From NCBI GenBank assembly GCA_963556145.1, contig OY744465.1, positions 2,914,001-2,978,000 on the forward strand: a stretch of DNA of 64,000 nucleotides, given 5' to 3'. The notes beneath the pieces are model-generated. The model made no database searches and had not been told where the DNA came from. It worked only from the letters and a program-made list of their open reading frames with translations. Below are positions 44,343 through 56,289 of the stretch, one piece after another. A program made the position numbers and the translations under genes. Source of the stretch: Hygrocybe punicea (lineage: Eukaryota; Basidiomycota; Agaricomycetes; Agaricales; Hygrophoraceae). Every line of letters starts with the position of its first letter. Within the stretch, counting starts at the first letter, position 1.

Positions 44343-45613
44343 TTGGATTTGAATTTGTTAAGACAAGCTTCAGCTACCCAACAAGAACGATTTTCAGTTG
44401 ATGATCCAGTGCAATGCATTGATAAGCCCATTTTGATTTATAATTTAGATAACATATGTAAATCATGTCACAAGTCATTGAAGAAAGAAAAACAACCTCT
44501 TCATGCACTGGCAAATGGTCTGTGGATTGGTGATGTGCCAGCAGCTTTACAAAATCTATCATATGCTGAACAGTTGATGATTGCAAGGGTCAGACACAAT
44601 AGATGCATTGTCAGAGTCTCTTCAGGCATGCACAAGATGAGAGCCAATGTAATTACATTTGCAAATCCAGTTCCCAAACTATATGATATTTTGCCACCTC
44701 CAGCTGATGAATTAGATGAAGTTCTGGCCTTTATTTACACTGGTCCATGTAAACCCACCAAGTCTGACTTTGAAAGAACACCTCTGCTTGTTAGGAGAAA
44801 CAAAGTAGCAATTGCTTTGAATTGGCTAAAGTTAAACCACTGTGATTACTTTGACTTGGAAATATCACAAGAGAATTTGAATCAATATCCTGAAAATGAT
44901 TTACCAGTGGTTGTTGATTATCGTCAGTCATTCACCAACAAAAGTCCAGAATCAACTGCAGTCCATGATATGGAAACTGAAGAAGGAACAGAAACTGGCA
45001 AATGTCCATTTGTTGTTCATGGCTTGACTGGTGAGGAATATTCAACCAAGAGTGTCAAAGCATTAAAGGCCATTGCTTTGAAACATTTGAAGAGCAACCG
45101 CATGGTGCTGGCTATTGGACATGACAAAGATCCACAGTCAATCTATGGCAACCCACAGTTATTTCCACAAATGATGCCTTGGCTGTTTCCATATGGACTT
45201 GGTGGTATTGCAAATAATATAAAGCCAGGATCTCTGTCTGATATCGCACATAAAAGACATTTGTTAATGTATTATGACAAGCGCTTTCAGAGAGACCCAC
45301 ACTTTCCATTGATTGCATTTAATCATGAACAAATCAAACAGGCAACTACTGGAGGCTATTTATTGGCTGAGAAAGCAAAGTTTGATCAGATATCCCAGAG
45401 GCTCATGGATGTTGATGTTGGTGTTCTGAATTACATCTCCAGAAGGATGGAAGATGGTCAAACCTGACACTGATGAAGAAAAGCTTTGTTTCCAGCTGAT
45501 CAAAGACATTGACCACATTGATAGTCATGTACAAGGATCATTGACAAATAAGAAATATATGAGAAATGAAATCTGGGCTCTGATGTCATTCTGTGGGGCC
45601 TCATCTTGGTTTA
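44343..45613 (+). pseudogene. Helentron-2b protein, pre-Rep region and start of Rep
   Basis: LSYAEQLMIARVRHNRCIVR, then the Helitron_like_N region KRHLLMYYDKRFQRDPHFPL, closely matches Helentron-1 without its stops. A small deletion at about 45462 (EDGQ versus EDGEHVTPE) shifts the frame. The reading resumes as DTDEEKLCFQLIKDIDHIDS and runs to SSWF, where the mariner MITE is inserted. Confidence 0.8.
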
Positions 45614-46249
45614 CAGTCTTCAATGGGTCATTGATACACCCAAATGTAAACTCAAAATAACTTTTTTGTGACTCAAAATCCAGAAATTCCAAACTGACAG
45701 AAAGATGTATATACACCTAAAGAGTGTGACTGGAACCTCAGTTGGGGAACAAAGTGTGAGATCTCGTCAATGTGGAGGATATACAATCTGTGTGCTGAAT
45801 TTGTATGTGCATGTAAATGATACACTTTCAAATAGGGAAGTTGTGCAACTTTTCCGTAGTTTCCCCAGTCCCTGTGGTAGGCTGCAAAAACGGAGGCCAT
45901 CATTCTATTGCTATTTCATCTATTGTTTTTTAGTGTGAACTACTTCGTCTACTGTTATTGTTGAAATATTAGAGGATTGGTTGATGTGCTCAAGTAGACT
46001 TGAACAAATACATGTACCAACAATGTTTGTCAGCATTTCGTCCAAATGAGGTAGAATGACAATTTCCCTCATTGTTTGACCTTGAGCACGAGAATTGGAT
46101 GTCCAATGATGGTTGTTAGATAGCCAGAAGGTGGGGTTGACGTGACTAAAGAGAAGTACCAACAATTTGAGCCCAAAAACAGTATATTGCGACAATTTTA
46201 GACTAGGTGTATCATTGACACGTCTGTATCAATGACCCATTGAAGACTG
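45614..46249. mobile_element. Mariner-type MITE (636 bp) in the Rep domain
   Basis: Ends are CAGTCTTCAATGGGTCATTG and its inverse, flanked by TA (45612-45613, 46250-46251). Removing the element and one TA restores TGGTTTATCACC (W-F-I-T), which is the sequence of Helentron-1 at this place. No transposase. Confidence 0.92.
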
Positions 46250-46251
46250 TA

Positions 46252-47477
46252 TCACCTTTTCACCTGCAGATATCATGCATCCACTATATTTATATTTTGC
46301 TGACACCAAAGAGGAGTTTTCCCCAAACTTGCAAAATTATGATGAGAGATACAGACTGATTGCCCAAAATCCTGTGGCTGGTGCAAGATTCTTTCATTTT
46401 ATGGTCAAGTTGTTTATCAAACATGTGCTCGGAGCTGGATCAAATCACTCTGGATTTTATGGGGATACAAATGCATATTATGGTGCTGTTGAATAGCAAG
46501 GATGATTAACTCTTCATATGCATATGATGTTATGGCTCAAAGCATGCCTGTCACCACAAGAGATCAGAGATAGAATCATGGATCCCAACTCAGACTTCCC
46601 AAAAAGATTTGTTGAATATCTTGAAAGTGTTCATATTGGTAAATTTATGACTGGCACAATGGATGAAGTAAGAGCCAAAGTCAATGCTCAATCCATGAAA
46701 AAAGGTTACAAAGATCCAACTCAAACCTTGCCTGAAATGCCACCTCCTCTGTGCAATGACAAACATGAAGACATGGATGATCAATCTGAATGCATTGAAT
46801 GCAAGAATGTTGAGTCATGGTGGAACCGATTCAGAAACACTGTGGATGATTTGATACTTCACTCCAATGTTCATAATTGTGGTAGATACAAGTCTAATGC
46901 CGAAAAAATCAACAGAAAAGACAGACCCACCTGCATGAACAAACATGGAAAATGCAAAGCTAGATTTCCAAGACCGTTGTTTGAATCCACTCAAGTTGAC
47001 CCAAAGACCGGTGTACTGAATGTGAAAAAGGGTGAAGCATGGATCAACACATTAACCCCACTTGCAACATTTCTATTATGCTGTAACTCTGATATCACAA
47101 GTCTTCTATCTGGCACAGCTATCAAGGCCATTGTGGCATACATATCTGACTATGTAACTAAACCAGGGCTGAAAACTTATAGCATATTTGATACTATCAG
47201 AACTGTATTTGACAGAAATTTTGAGATGCTTGGTGGGTCAATGCAGAGAAAAGAAAAAGCTAGAAAATTAATTACACAAATTATTAATACATTAACAGCC
47301 AAACTGGAAATAGGTGGACCTATGTCGGCACTATATTTGCTAGGCAATCCTGATCATTACACCAGCCACAAGTTTATTCCTGTGTATTGGAAAAATTATG
47401 TCAGAGAAGTGTTGAATGCTTGGAAAACAGACAGTGATACAGAAATGTCAAGCGAGCCAGATAAAGTAGTCCTCTGA
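46252..47477 (+). pseudogene. Helentron-2b Rep domain
   Basis: The frame resumes FSPADIMHPLYLYFAD. TAG at 46494 and TGA at about 46503 lie where Helentron-1 reads CAA and CGT. The HUH motif LHMHMMLWL (46515-46523) and the tyrosine motif YISDYVTKPG (about 47140) are intact, as is the Cys/His block MNKHGKCKARFPRP. It ends with TGA at 47475. Confidence 0.82.
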
Positions 47478-47507
47478 TATCAACAAGGCACATTTGTTGG
47501 AACATCA

Positions 47508-49558
47508 ATGGTGCATGATTACATTTACAGACCACAAAGGTTTGAGGAGGTCAATCTATATGAATGGATTCAATGTGCCAAAAAAGTTAAAATCAAAAGA
47601 AAAATAGTTCACGATGAAATTCACAGTGAAGATGAATTACTTTTAGAGCCAGCATTACAAGATTCAGCTAATGCTTGTTTTTTTGGAGCACCAACTACTA
47701 CTCATGGTGAAAATGATGTTGATTCTGATAATCTCAATATTGAAAAGGATAACATATTATTTGATCATGACAATGATGATTACACAGGTGAAACAGACAG
47801 TATGCATTCTAAAAATATAGAACATGTATTGTTCCTGCAAGATCATCCACTTTATGAAACACATTGCACCGACTTCCATGAACATGATCATTTGGTTCCA
47901 AATTTCATTGGCGGTTCACTTCCCAGATGTGACAGAGGAGATAGAGAATATTATTGCACAACCATGTTAACCTTGTTCAAACCATGGAGATCTGGTCATG
48001 ACTTGAAATTAGGAGACCAATCTTGGGATGAAGCATTTGACACTTATGAATTTACAAAAAGACAAATACAAATCATGGACCATTTTAATTTGAGATATGA
48101 ATGCAATGATGCCAGAGATGACTTTTCAGTCCAACTCAAAAAGGGTGATATGTTACCAGATGGCACATGCCCACAGTTTATGACTGGAGACATGATATCA
48201 CATCTGGATGATGACTACAGTCAAAATGGTGAAGACATAGATTATGTAGCAGATGGTCAAGATGGTCAAGACAGAGAATATCGACTAAATAAATACACTG
48301 ACCTTGGAAGTCATGGCAGATTGATCAAAGCACAAATGGAATCTACAGAAAATGTTGTTAGAAATGTGGGTTGGTTAGATGACTGTCCAGAAGGCAATGT
48401 AGCAGTGATCATAAATCCACTTGATGTGGAAGTGCATAAGTCAGCGTCTCAATGGAAATCTGCAGTTCAAGACACAAGACAACAAATTCTTGAAGAACAT
48501 AACCAGAATATTCCAAAGTCACATAAACATGGCAAACAATATTCAGACCCCAATGAAAATAATGTGATGGTTGTTGACCAGTCATACTTTATGCACAATT
48601 TCAAAGCAGAGAATGCACAAAGACAGCAGTTGATTGACACTACTGTTCACAATTTCCACTTGAATACAGAACAAGATAGGGCATTCAGAATTATTGCAAA
48701 CCATGCTTCATCATGTAGTGAACAACTAAAAATGCATATTGGAGGCATGGCTGGCACAGGAAAATCACAAGTGATCAAAGCTGTTGTTGATTTTTTTAAA
48801 GCTGCAAATGAGTCTTACAAATTTGTTATCCTTGGTCCAACTGGAACATCAGCTGCATTACAGAATGGTTCCACATATCATTACTTCTTGGGCATTAATC
48901 TGAACTCATCTGGTAAAAATGAAGCCACCAACATTGCTTAGCTCAAGGGCAGATTAGAAGGAGTTGCCTACATATTCATTGATGAGGTTTCAATGATATC
49001 TTGTCATGACTTGTATAAAATCAGTGCCAAACTTGCTAAAGCAACAAACATTCATGACCTGCCATTTGGTGGGATAAACATGATATTTGCTGGAGACTTT
49101 GCACAATTGCCACCAGTTGGAGGATCAGCATTGTATAGTGGAACAGTGGGCACACAAGCACATTCTGGATTAACACCATATGCTTAGGAAACTGCTGTTG
49201 GCAAAGCGCTTTGGCATCAGGTAACTACAGTTGTTATTCTCAGAGAAAACATGAGACAGAAGACCCAAACTTCCCAAGATGCAACATTCAGAACTGCATT
49301 GGTCAATATGCGATATGGAAAATGTACTCCAAATTACATTATATTTTTGAGAAGCCAAATTGCGGGAAAAAGACCTAATCAACCTAATGTTGCCTCAAAG
49401 AATTTCAGAAATGTCCCAATCATCTGCGGCATTCACTCTCAAAAGGATCAGATCAATTTGCTTGGCTGTGAAAGATTTGCAAAAGACACAAACCAGAAAT
49501 TAATCAACTTTTATTCCATTGACAGATGGGGAAAGGAAAAGGATGCATCTACAAAAAA
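47508..49558 (+). pseudogene. Helentron-2b linker and helicase, N-terminal half
   Basis: The acidic linker is open here (unlike Helentron-1) and leads to Walker A GMAGTGKSQVIKA (about 48745) and Walker B IFIDEVSM (about 48973). Motif III IFAGDFAQLPPVGG follows at about 49087. TAG at 48939 and at 49185 both replace CAG of Helentron-1. The frame is cut after KDASTK at 49558 by a Helentron insertion. Confidence 0.82.
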
Positions 49559-51179
49559 TTACGAGTTCTTTTAATTTATTAAAAGACTCGTTCTTTATCA
49601 GACCTGGTTCATTGAGGGTTCGTAATTAATTGATTAATTAATTAATGAAGTTGATCATATGTAGGGGACTTTTCTTTTGGGCAAAAGATATGATTCTACT
49701 TGTTATACTGAAAAATAACATGTGGTCCTAGCCATGTGTGGACAAGCTTACATAAGCATCCAAATATGGATTGCCTCAGAAAAGACAAATTACCTTCCAA
49801 TTATATTCAAAATATTCATACTGGTCTCAATTCTTATTAGAATCAGCTGAAAATTGAACTGCTGACTAATATAACCATTTTGGGCAATGTGTGACAATCA
49901 CATGTGACCAATCTAACCATATAAGGTAATTTTTGATATTATATAGCAAATTTTTCCTAGATTGCAATGATGAAAGTCACATGTGACCAGTCTAACCATA
50001 TATGGTAATTTTACATAATATATGCTAAATCACATACTGCTCATCATATTCATTACACAAATGCAATGATATTTAAAATATTTATACTGGCCTCAATTCT
50101 TATTAGATTCAGCTGAAAATTGAACTGCTGACTAATATAACCATTTCAGCAAGGTGTGACAGTCACATGTGACTGCTCTAACCATATAAAGTAATTTTTG
50201 ATATTGTATAGCAAATTTTTTGCTGATCGTAATAGTGATAGTCACATATGACTAGTCTAATCATATAAGGTAATTTTATGACATATATGCTAAATTTTGA
50301 GCTGATCACATGAGTCATACTTACATGTAATCACTGTTACTGTATATGAAAATATCAGCCATGTAAGCACAAATAAGCTTAACTCAGATGACATACAGAT
50401 ATTTTTACATATTGTTGTTGTCAAAATGCATGACTTTTTTAAAAAAAAAATCTTTTAAAGCACAAAGGATCATAATCTTGAGAAAGTTTCTATATATGGT
50501 AGTACTGGTAACTGTTTACTTGAGTCAATGTCAGATGACAAGAGGAGATCAATGAGGGCTGTACATGTTCAGCAATTCTTTAGATTTATTTTTCAACAAA
50601 AGTCATGCATTTTGAAAACAGCAATAAAACATAAAATTCAATGTGATATCATCGGACAGACATTATCTTTCATGCTAATTATATATTTCAAGCAACATCA
50701 CTTGTCGATGTTCATAATAACAATCATACAAATAAAAATCCAATGTCAAAAACAAGACTTTGTTCATGTCATATGCAACATTGGCCCACTCAAGCACAGC
50801 TATCTTCATGTTATCATCTGTTGTGCAGCATTCAAGGTTATAGAGAAGTAGGGTTGAGCAAATGTAAGTCAATTGTTATCATACTGTTTAGGGGCAGTTG
50901 TATTTGACAGTTGACCTATTGCTCTCTCTTTTGGTTGAGAATATTGCATAATGATGCAGTACAGAACACTCAAGACACACTATGTAGTTTTATTTTTTCT
51001 ACTTTTTATGTTGCTATGATAAGAGGTGGGCTTATTAATATACAACATATGCTATATGTCTTATACCACATGTAACATGCTTTATGCAATTTAATGTTAT
51101 TGTTTACTTCATCATGGAAGTGAGAAGGGGGAAAAAAGAACTCGTTCATGCCATGTGCAGCACTGGCCCACTAAACAAA
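49559..51179 (+). mobile_element. Helentron-D, non-autonomous copy inside the 2b helicase
   Basis: The 5' end is TTACGAGTTC with a perfect hairpin. The 3' end is GAAAAAAGAACTCGTTCATG, a hairpin and CTAAACAAA, followed by T. Deleting 49559-51179 joins ACAAAAAA to TAAATC and restores the helicase reading KDASTK-NKSKGKSK. CACATGTG motifs recur at 49976 and 50162, and variants nearby. It has no coding capacity beyond a short tail (50851) ending CCAAFKVIEK. Confidence 0.92.
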
Positions 51180-51530
51180 TAAATCAAAAGGCAAATCAAA
51201 AGTACTTCATGAATCTGGTGAGATAGACTTTGATACTCAAAGAGAAATATGGAAGGTGCATCATGGTGAAACAGAAAACTTTGCTGGTAAATTATCCTTG
51301 TGTGTTGGAATGCCAGTCATGCTTAGAAACAATGATGCAACTGAACTTTGCATTACCAAGGGACAAGAAGGATTTGTTGTCGGTTGACAGTCATCAAAAG
51401 GAGATCATGGAAAGCGTGTACTGGACACACTGTTTGTTGAGCTTCAGAATCCACCAAAGCTTGTGCAGATTCCTTCTCTACCAGCCAATGTTGTGCCAAT
51501 TGTGAAAAAACACCAAGACAGTTCAGTGTG
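51180..51530 (+). pseudogene. Helentron-2b helicase, middle part
   Basis: After the insertion the reading ESGEIDFDTQREIWKVHHGE continues to LCITKGQEGFVVG. There TGA at about 51387 replaces TGG. One extra A in an A run near 51508 then shifts the frame relative to Helentron-1. Confidence 0.75.
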
Positions 51531-52942
51531 TATTTCCCAGTGATTTAAAAGAGAGATTAGAAAGACAACAGGTTTGGGTTTTGCCAAACTTTGCAATGAC
51601 TGCACATGCTGCTCAAGGAAAGACAAGACCATACAATGTTGTGCATTTAAACAGCTGCTTTTCACATATGGCATATTATTCATCATTGTCAAGAAGTGCT
51701 ACCACTGCTGGCACAGTAATCATACAAGGATTTGACAATAAGGTAATCACCAGAGGATGCTCTGGATATCTCAGACAAGAATTTAGGAAACAAGAACTGC
51801 TTGATGACATCACAAGAATGAGATATGAAGGCACATTGCCAGAACATATTGCACAAGATGTCTGGTCATCAATGATTCAAAAGTTTCAACAATGGAAAGG
51901 CACTGGATATGTTCCATCTAAAACTGATGCAGCTTTGAAGTGGTCAGAAAGTGATCCCCTGTTGATTGCTCCTGTGGAAGTCAGTCCATGGCAGATCATT
52001 AAAAAGAACAAAAATAAGCAAGCAACCATGTCAATTTCTACTTCTTTCATCCCTGCACAAGGATCTGTTCCACTTTTATCCAAGAAGCATTTGATTGAAA
52101 CTTGTGAACTGCTAGCAGCTAAAAGACAAAGAACAAATATGTCAGCACCTCCAAAAGGTTTGATATGGGATGAAACTAATTACAGTTGTGCATATGATTC
52201 TATCCTGGTTATATTGTTTGATCTCTGGAAGGAAAATCATATAGCATGGTCTGACGTATTTCATGATATGAATGATTATCTGGCTATTTTATCTGATGGC
52301 TTCTCAGATATATTGAAAGGCAATATGACATTTGCGCAAATCAGAAATCAATTAAGGGCTATTTTGCATAATGAGCATCCTGAGAGATATCTAATTGGAC
52401 CTGTTGGAATTAGTATTGCAACTCTAGCCATGGAGCTTTTACATGTAGATACTGCAGTCACATCATCTCAGCATCAATGTACAAGGTGTAAATTTGCTGA
52501 AAAGCCAGTGGATAATCAACTTGGTTATGTTTTACATGGAGAAACTTCAGTTCAAGGGTCTACTATGAATTGGATTGAAACATTGTCTCAACAAACACGT
52601 AGAAGGTGTCCTAAGTGTCAATCTGCTATGCAACAAAATTTATTCTACAATAAAGTGCCACCTGTGCTTGTTTTGGAATATCCACTCATGGACATTGAGA
52701 CCAGTCATACACTTGAGTTTGAGACTGACAAAGGCATCAAGTTATTAAGGTTGAAAGGAATTGTTTATCATGATGAATATCATTTCACCAGTAGAACCAT
52801 AAGTGCAGACAAGAAGGTTTGGTTTCATGATGGTATGACTACTGGAAATACTTGTTTATATGATGGTATGCTTGATAAATTATCTGATGCTGATGTTAGA
52901 CAATGCAGAGACAAGTATCTTGTGCTGGCAATATATGCTTAA
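51531..52942 (+). pseudogene. Helentron-2b helicase C-terminus fused to a USP-like peptidase
   Basis: The helicase ends with NFAMTAHAAQGKTRPYNVVH. The peptidase domain follows: Cys box TNYSCAYDSILVILFDL (about 52178-52228), two C-x2-C pairs (CTRC, CPKC) and a His box KGIVYHDEYHFTSRTIS with VWFHDGM. Both putative catalytic positions and all four zinc-site cysteines agree with Helentron-1, while surrounding residues differ widely. This points to selection on the peptidase before decay. The stop at 52940 appears native. Confidence 0.82.
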
Positions 52943-53171
52943 AGTCATGTGTGGGTGGGTGGGTGGCCAAAACTTTCTCAATATGTATATGGGATATAAA
53001 ATAAAAAGTGGTTGGGCTCAGCGAGTCTACATTAATAGCTGTTGCACTAGAATAATGGGTGGGTCTTGCTCCATATGATTTATGAGGTGGCAGTGAAGCA
53101 ATTCAGGGCAAAGATTGGAACTTTGGGAAGAACTGGTTCATGCCATGCGAAGCACTGGCCCTCTAAACAAG

Positions 53172-53777
53172 TTTCTCCAGCACGACCCCTTTCTTTCTTG
53201 GAGCTCCCTTCCTGGCGGCGACTGCCTGTCCCACTGCTTCCTCCACCTTTCTTGTTATGGCCTTCTCCTTTGCGTGCCGAGTGCTTTCCAAGGTATACTT
53301 CAGGTGGAGCTTCAACATTGACCTGACTGGCCAATGGTCAATGTATTGGTCCACAATTGGATGTCTCTTGGCTGTCTATGTGACTGGTGAGCAGCTCAGC
53401 GGGCATAGGCGGCACATTTGCTTACTTGGTGACAAATGGCATGTATTGCGTAATCTTTTTGACATGCAAAGCTGATGCCTCAGTCAAGCTTCTCATTGGC
53501 TTGGGAACAAACGTATTTCTATGACTTGAGGTCAATTACCATACCCTTTGTTATCGGCTGATGTTTGCATCACCTGCACTTTCTCAAATTCTGTTTTGGG
53601 CCATCCAAGTATGTCCTTCAAGTTGTAACCACCGCTGCCCAGGCATCCTGCCTCACCTGGCAGCTTAGGAATTTTGCTACTGCCAATGGTTTCCTCCTCA
53701 CTTTCTAGAGCGGATAGTTCTGACATGGTTTCATCACTGCGTTCACTCTCTTTGTGGTCATTTGTCCAAGAGTTCAT
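53172..53777 (-). pseudogene. Degenerate gene of an uncharacterised fungal family
   Basis: On the minus strand ESERSDETMSELSALESEEE and GGYNLKDILGWPKTEFEKVQ (53777-53535) are followed, after stops, by GQAVAARKGAPRKKGVVLEK (about 53230-53173). That last reading is cut by the 3' end of Helentron-2b. I recall the GY.L..VLGW......V motif from multi-copy Agaricomycete proteins without known function. Confidence 0.4.
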
Positions 53778-54182
53778 GTCTCATTCTTCCTTGTCAAAAT
53801 TGATCTGTGGGGTAATCATGGGGGTCAGGAAGTTCCTGAGTGGTGAATATGATGTGTCCAGTGATAAGTGGCAGGTGTTGGGGAATAAAAGCAGCAGTCT
53901 CCATTATTTCTGACCTGCTTTTGTGTAGCCGTATTTATTATTATTTGTGGTCCTTTTATTTTGTGGTCCTTGTTCCCTTCGAGTCTCTTGTCCCTCTAAT
54001 AGAGTGCCATTTGTCCTTTGTCCTTATTATTGTCGCATTGTCTCATAAGCGTGCCCATGTGACGTCACAATTACACTCCTCAAGGAATACTATACAAAGT
54101 CTTCACAAAAGGATGGTGAACACAATTATATATTTGAGTACATAATACTGAGCCTTAGCATCATACCTGTGAAAATTTTCCT
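53778..54182. other. No supported gene
   Basis: Short open readings only; nothing recognised. Confidence 0.4.
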
Positions 54183-56019
54183 GTGTTGTTCACGCGTACA
54201 TCACATCCATGCCATCAAGCATTCAACAAATGTGGGACCATATTTTTGTGCCGAAAGATGTACGTCGGGTTGAACCCCCAAGTTCATGCCTGGCCTGACT
54301 TTCAGACAGAAATATCGACTAGCTCGATGACTTGCTGGCCACACTGCAGCCATCAACTGCTTTCCCTTCGCACACAATGGGGAGCAACTTGCAAGTGGAG
54401 GTAAGGAGACTGGCAACTTGGGACGATGACACTGATGGCGTGTGATGTAGGCGATGATGAAACGGTTCGCATTTGGACCTTGGAGAAATAAAAATGTGTT
54501 CAGGTGATTCATGACAACAGAAAGTGGGGGCAAATCACCTGTGTAAAGTGGCTAGCCTCTGAAGCTGGAGTCGTGGGTAAAACACTTTGCTTTGGAACTG
54601 GGAGAGTAATGGTGTCAGTATATCGCCAAAGCAGGCTCGGGGTGAGTCTGCACCTTGTTTCATTCAATAGCGGTGCTGATGATGGCCAGGGCAAGTTCAT
54701 GGAGTTATCAAATCAAACACTCGCATGTTTGCTGTTAGTGACAGCATTGAGGCCCTGGCATTTGATCCAACATGCAGCCGGCTGGCAGCATCAAGTCACT
54801 ATGGCCAGGGTCATATTTATTGCCTAGAGAAGAACAGTGAGTTGAGAATTTGAAGAGGTGCCTTCGAAAGAATACTTATGAAAACAAAGGCACTCTGGTG
54901 AGCATATGGAATAAGCACTTGCTAGACGTGACCATCCCTCATGCTATCCACTTTGTGGGCAGCTATCAGAGCCTTTTGGTGTTCAGTTTGGAGTCAGGAG
55001 AAATGTGAGTCAACGCATGAGTCAACGCATACCAGCCACAGCATGCTGCTAATTTCCATGTGGCCAGTTCCTGTCGAGATGCAGAGACTTCCATAAAGAA
55101 GTGGTCCAAGGTGTTGAAGTCTGGCATGTGAGTTATTTGATGGAAAGAAGTCTGTGGAACTGAGGTGGTTTTCATAGAGAGAATGCCAGCATCTGCCCAT
55201 TGGAGAAATTCCTTCTCATCGACAACTTGACGACTGGATTTGATCTATACAACATTACTTGGACTTCTCCTGTGCAATCCTTCAGCATACCAGTCACTCG
55301 AAGATACATCAAGAAAGGGGTTGGTGTCTACATTTTCAACACAAACTTGAAAGGAGTGGTCCAAACCTTGCATCATGATGGAGGTGAGTTTGTCCACTTT
55401 CCAAAATATGGGGATGGCGTTGAATTTAGTAGATATTCAGGCCAAGTATTGGTTCAGACAATCGAGGTACATAAACAAACAAGAGGTCGACTTAAGTCTC
55501 AGTATTGGATTTAGGCCATCTCTTCTCCTGAGCATCTTCTCATTGCCTCAGGTTCATGGAAAAATTGTTTCAACATATGCATCTAGGAGAAACCAGTGAG
55601 CATCAAAGCACACCACATACACGTTCAGTACTCACCACCTCCCAGACCAAGCAGGCCATCAACAAGCATAAAAAGGCAGACCATGCACTCTCCGACCAGT
55701 TGGTGATGCTAAATGGGTTGGTTTTGTTCTTGATTCTTTACTTGACGTCAAAATTTTGGACACCAGCATTGGTACAGGTATTTGGGTCACCCTTTTGTCT
55801 TTCTTGATCTGACAGAATGAGCAGGGCACCAAGTTGATCATCGCTGTCATTCAGAAGAGCCTGGAATTGCACAGGATGCCAACCTTCAAACAGACACCTA
55901 AGGACCCCTGGGCACGGTTTGCTGACCTAGATGACACCAAACTGAGGCAACTTTTGGGCATGAAAAAGATGACGATTGAAGAAGTACAAGGGGAAGTACA
56001 AGGGGAAGGCCCCAACTAA
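54183..56019 (+). pseudogene. WD40-repeat protein relic
   Basis: Scattered plus-strand pieces fit one gene. Near 54330 is GHTAAINCFPFAHNGEQLAS with GG after it, a WD-repeat start. Near 55200-55500 are KKGVGVYIFNTNLKGVVQTL and FSRYSGQVLVQT. At 55684-56019 a hydrophobic segment (LVMLNGLVLFLILYLTSKFW) is followed by a charged tail (KDPWARFADLDDTKLRQLLG). The order of WD repeats, a late hydrophobic segment and a charged end matches a multi-copy Agaricomycete WD40 family as I recall it. Many stops and frame changes show it is dead. Confidence 0.45.
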
Positions 56020-56289
56020 AAAGTGGAAGGATTTTGTATGAGTAGACAAACTTTGAGACACTAAATAACAGAATAACTTGCCTGGGAACAAAGCACATGC
56101 ATGCGGGAGGAATGAGTGCGGGTTTGGTCATGAGACAGGTGATTTAATGTCCACTGGTCCTCTTAGACCCAGGGTTGAGTCCAGAGAGGCTTAGTGGGCA
56201 GGAAGGACTGGCCAAAAACTAGGCTTACAGGGCTGGAAAATAGGAAATTCAGTGACGAAACAATGATGCGTGAGGAGGCCATGAGAGGA

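Larger units (their letters stand above)
39369..53171 (+). mobile_element. Helentron-2b, diverged subfamily (13.8 kb with insertions)
   Basis: The 5' end is TTATGAGTTCTTCC with a hairpin (GAGTTCTTCCAT / ATGGAAGACTC) and a TTAATTAATTAATG run. The 3' end reads GGGAAGAACTGGTTCATGCC, a hairpin and CTAAACAAG (ends 53171), followed by T. AGTTCTTCC at the 5' end is repeated inverted as GGAAGAACT at the 3' end, which pairs these two ends as one element. It carries its own Rep-helicase-peptidase gene and four insertions: LTR-like 40066-~41900, hAT MITE 42634-42953, mariner MITE 45614-46249, Helentron 49559-51179. Confidence 0.72.

Noticed and set aside
17265..49190. Alternative genetic code with TAA/TAG read as glutamine, because many in-frame stops align with Gln
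   Set aside because: TAG and TGA also stand where the other copy has Trp, and one TGA stands at an Arg position. A C-to-T mutation bias explains all of them, while a Gln reassignment does not.
39369..53171. Copy 2a resuming after the 3' end of 2b
   Set aside because: Sequence after 53171 is a different gene relic; the expected continuation of the 2a reading is absent.
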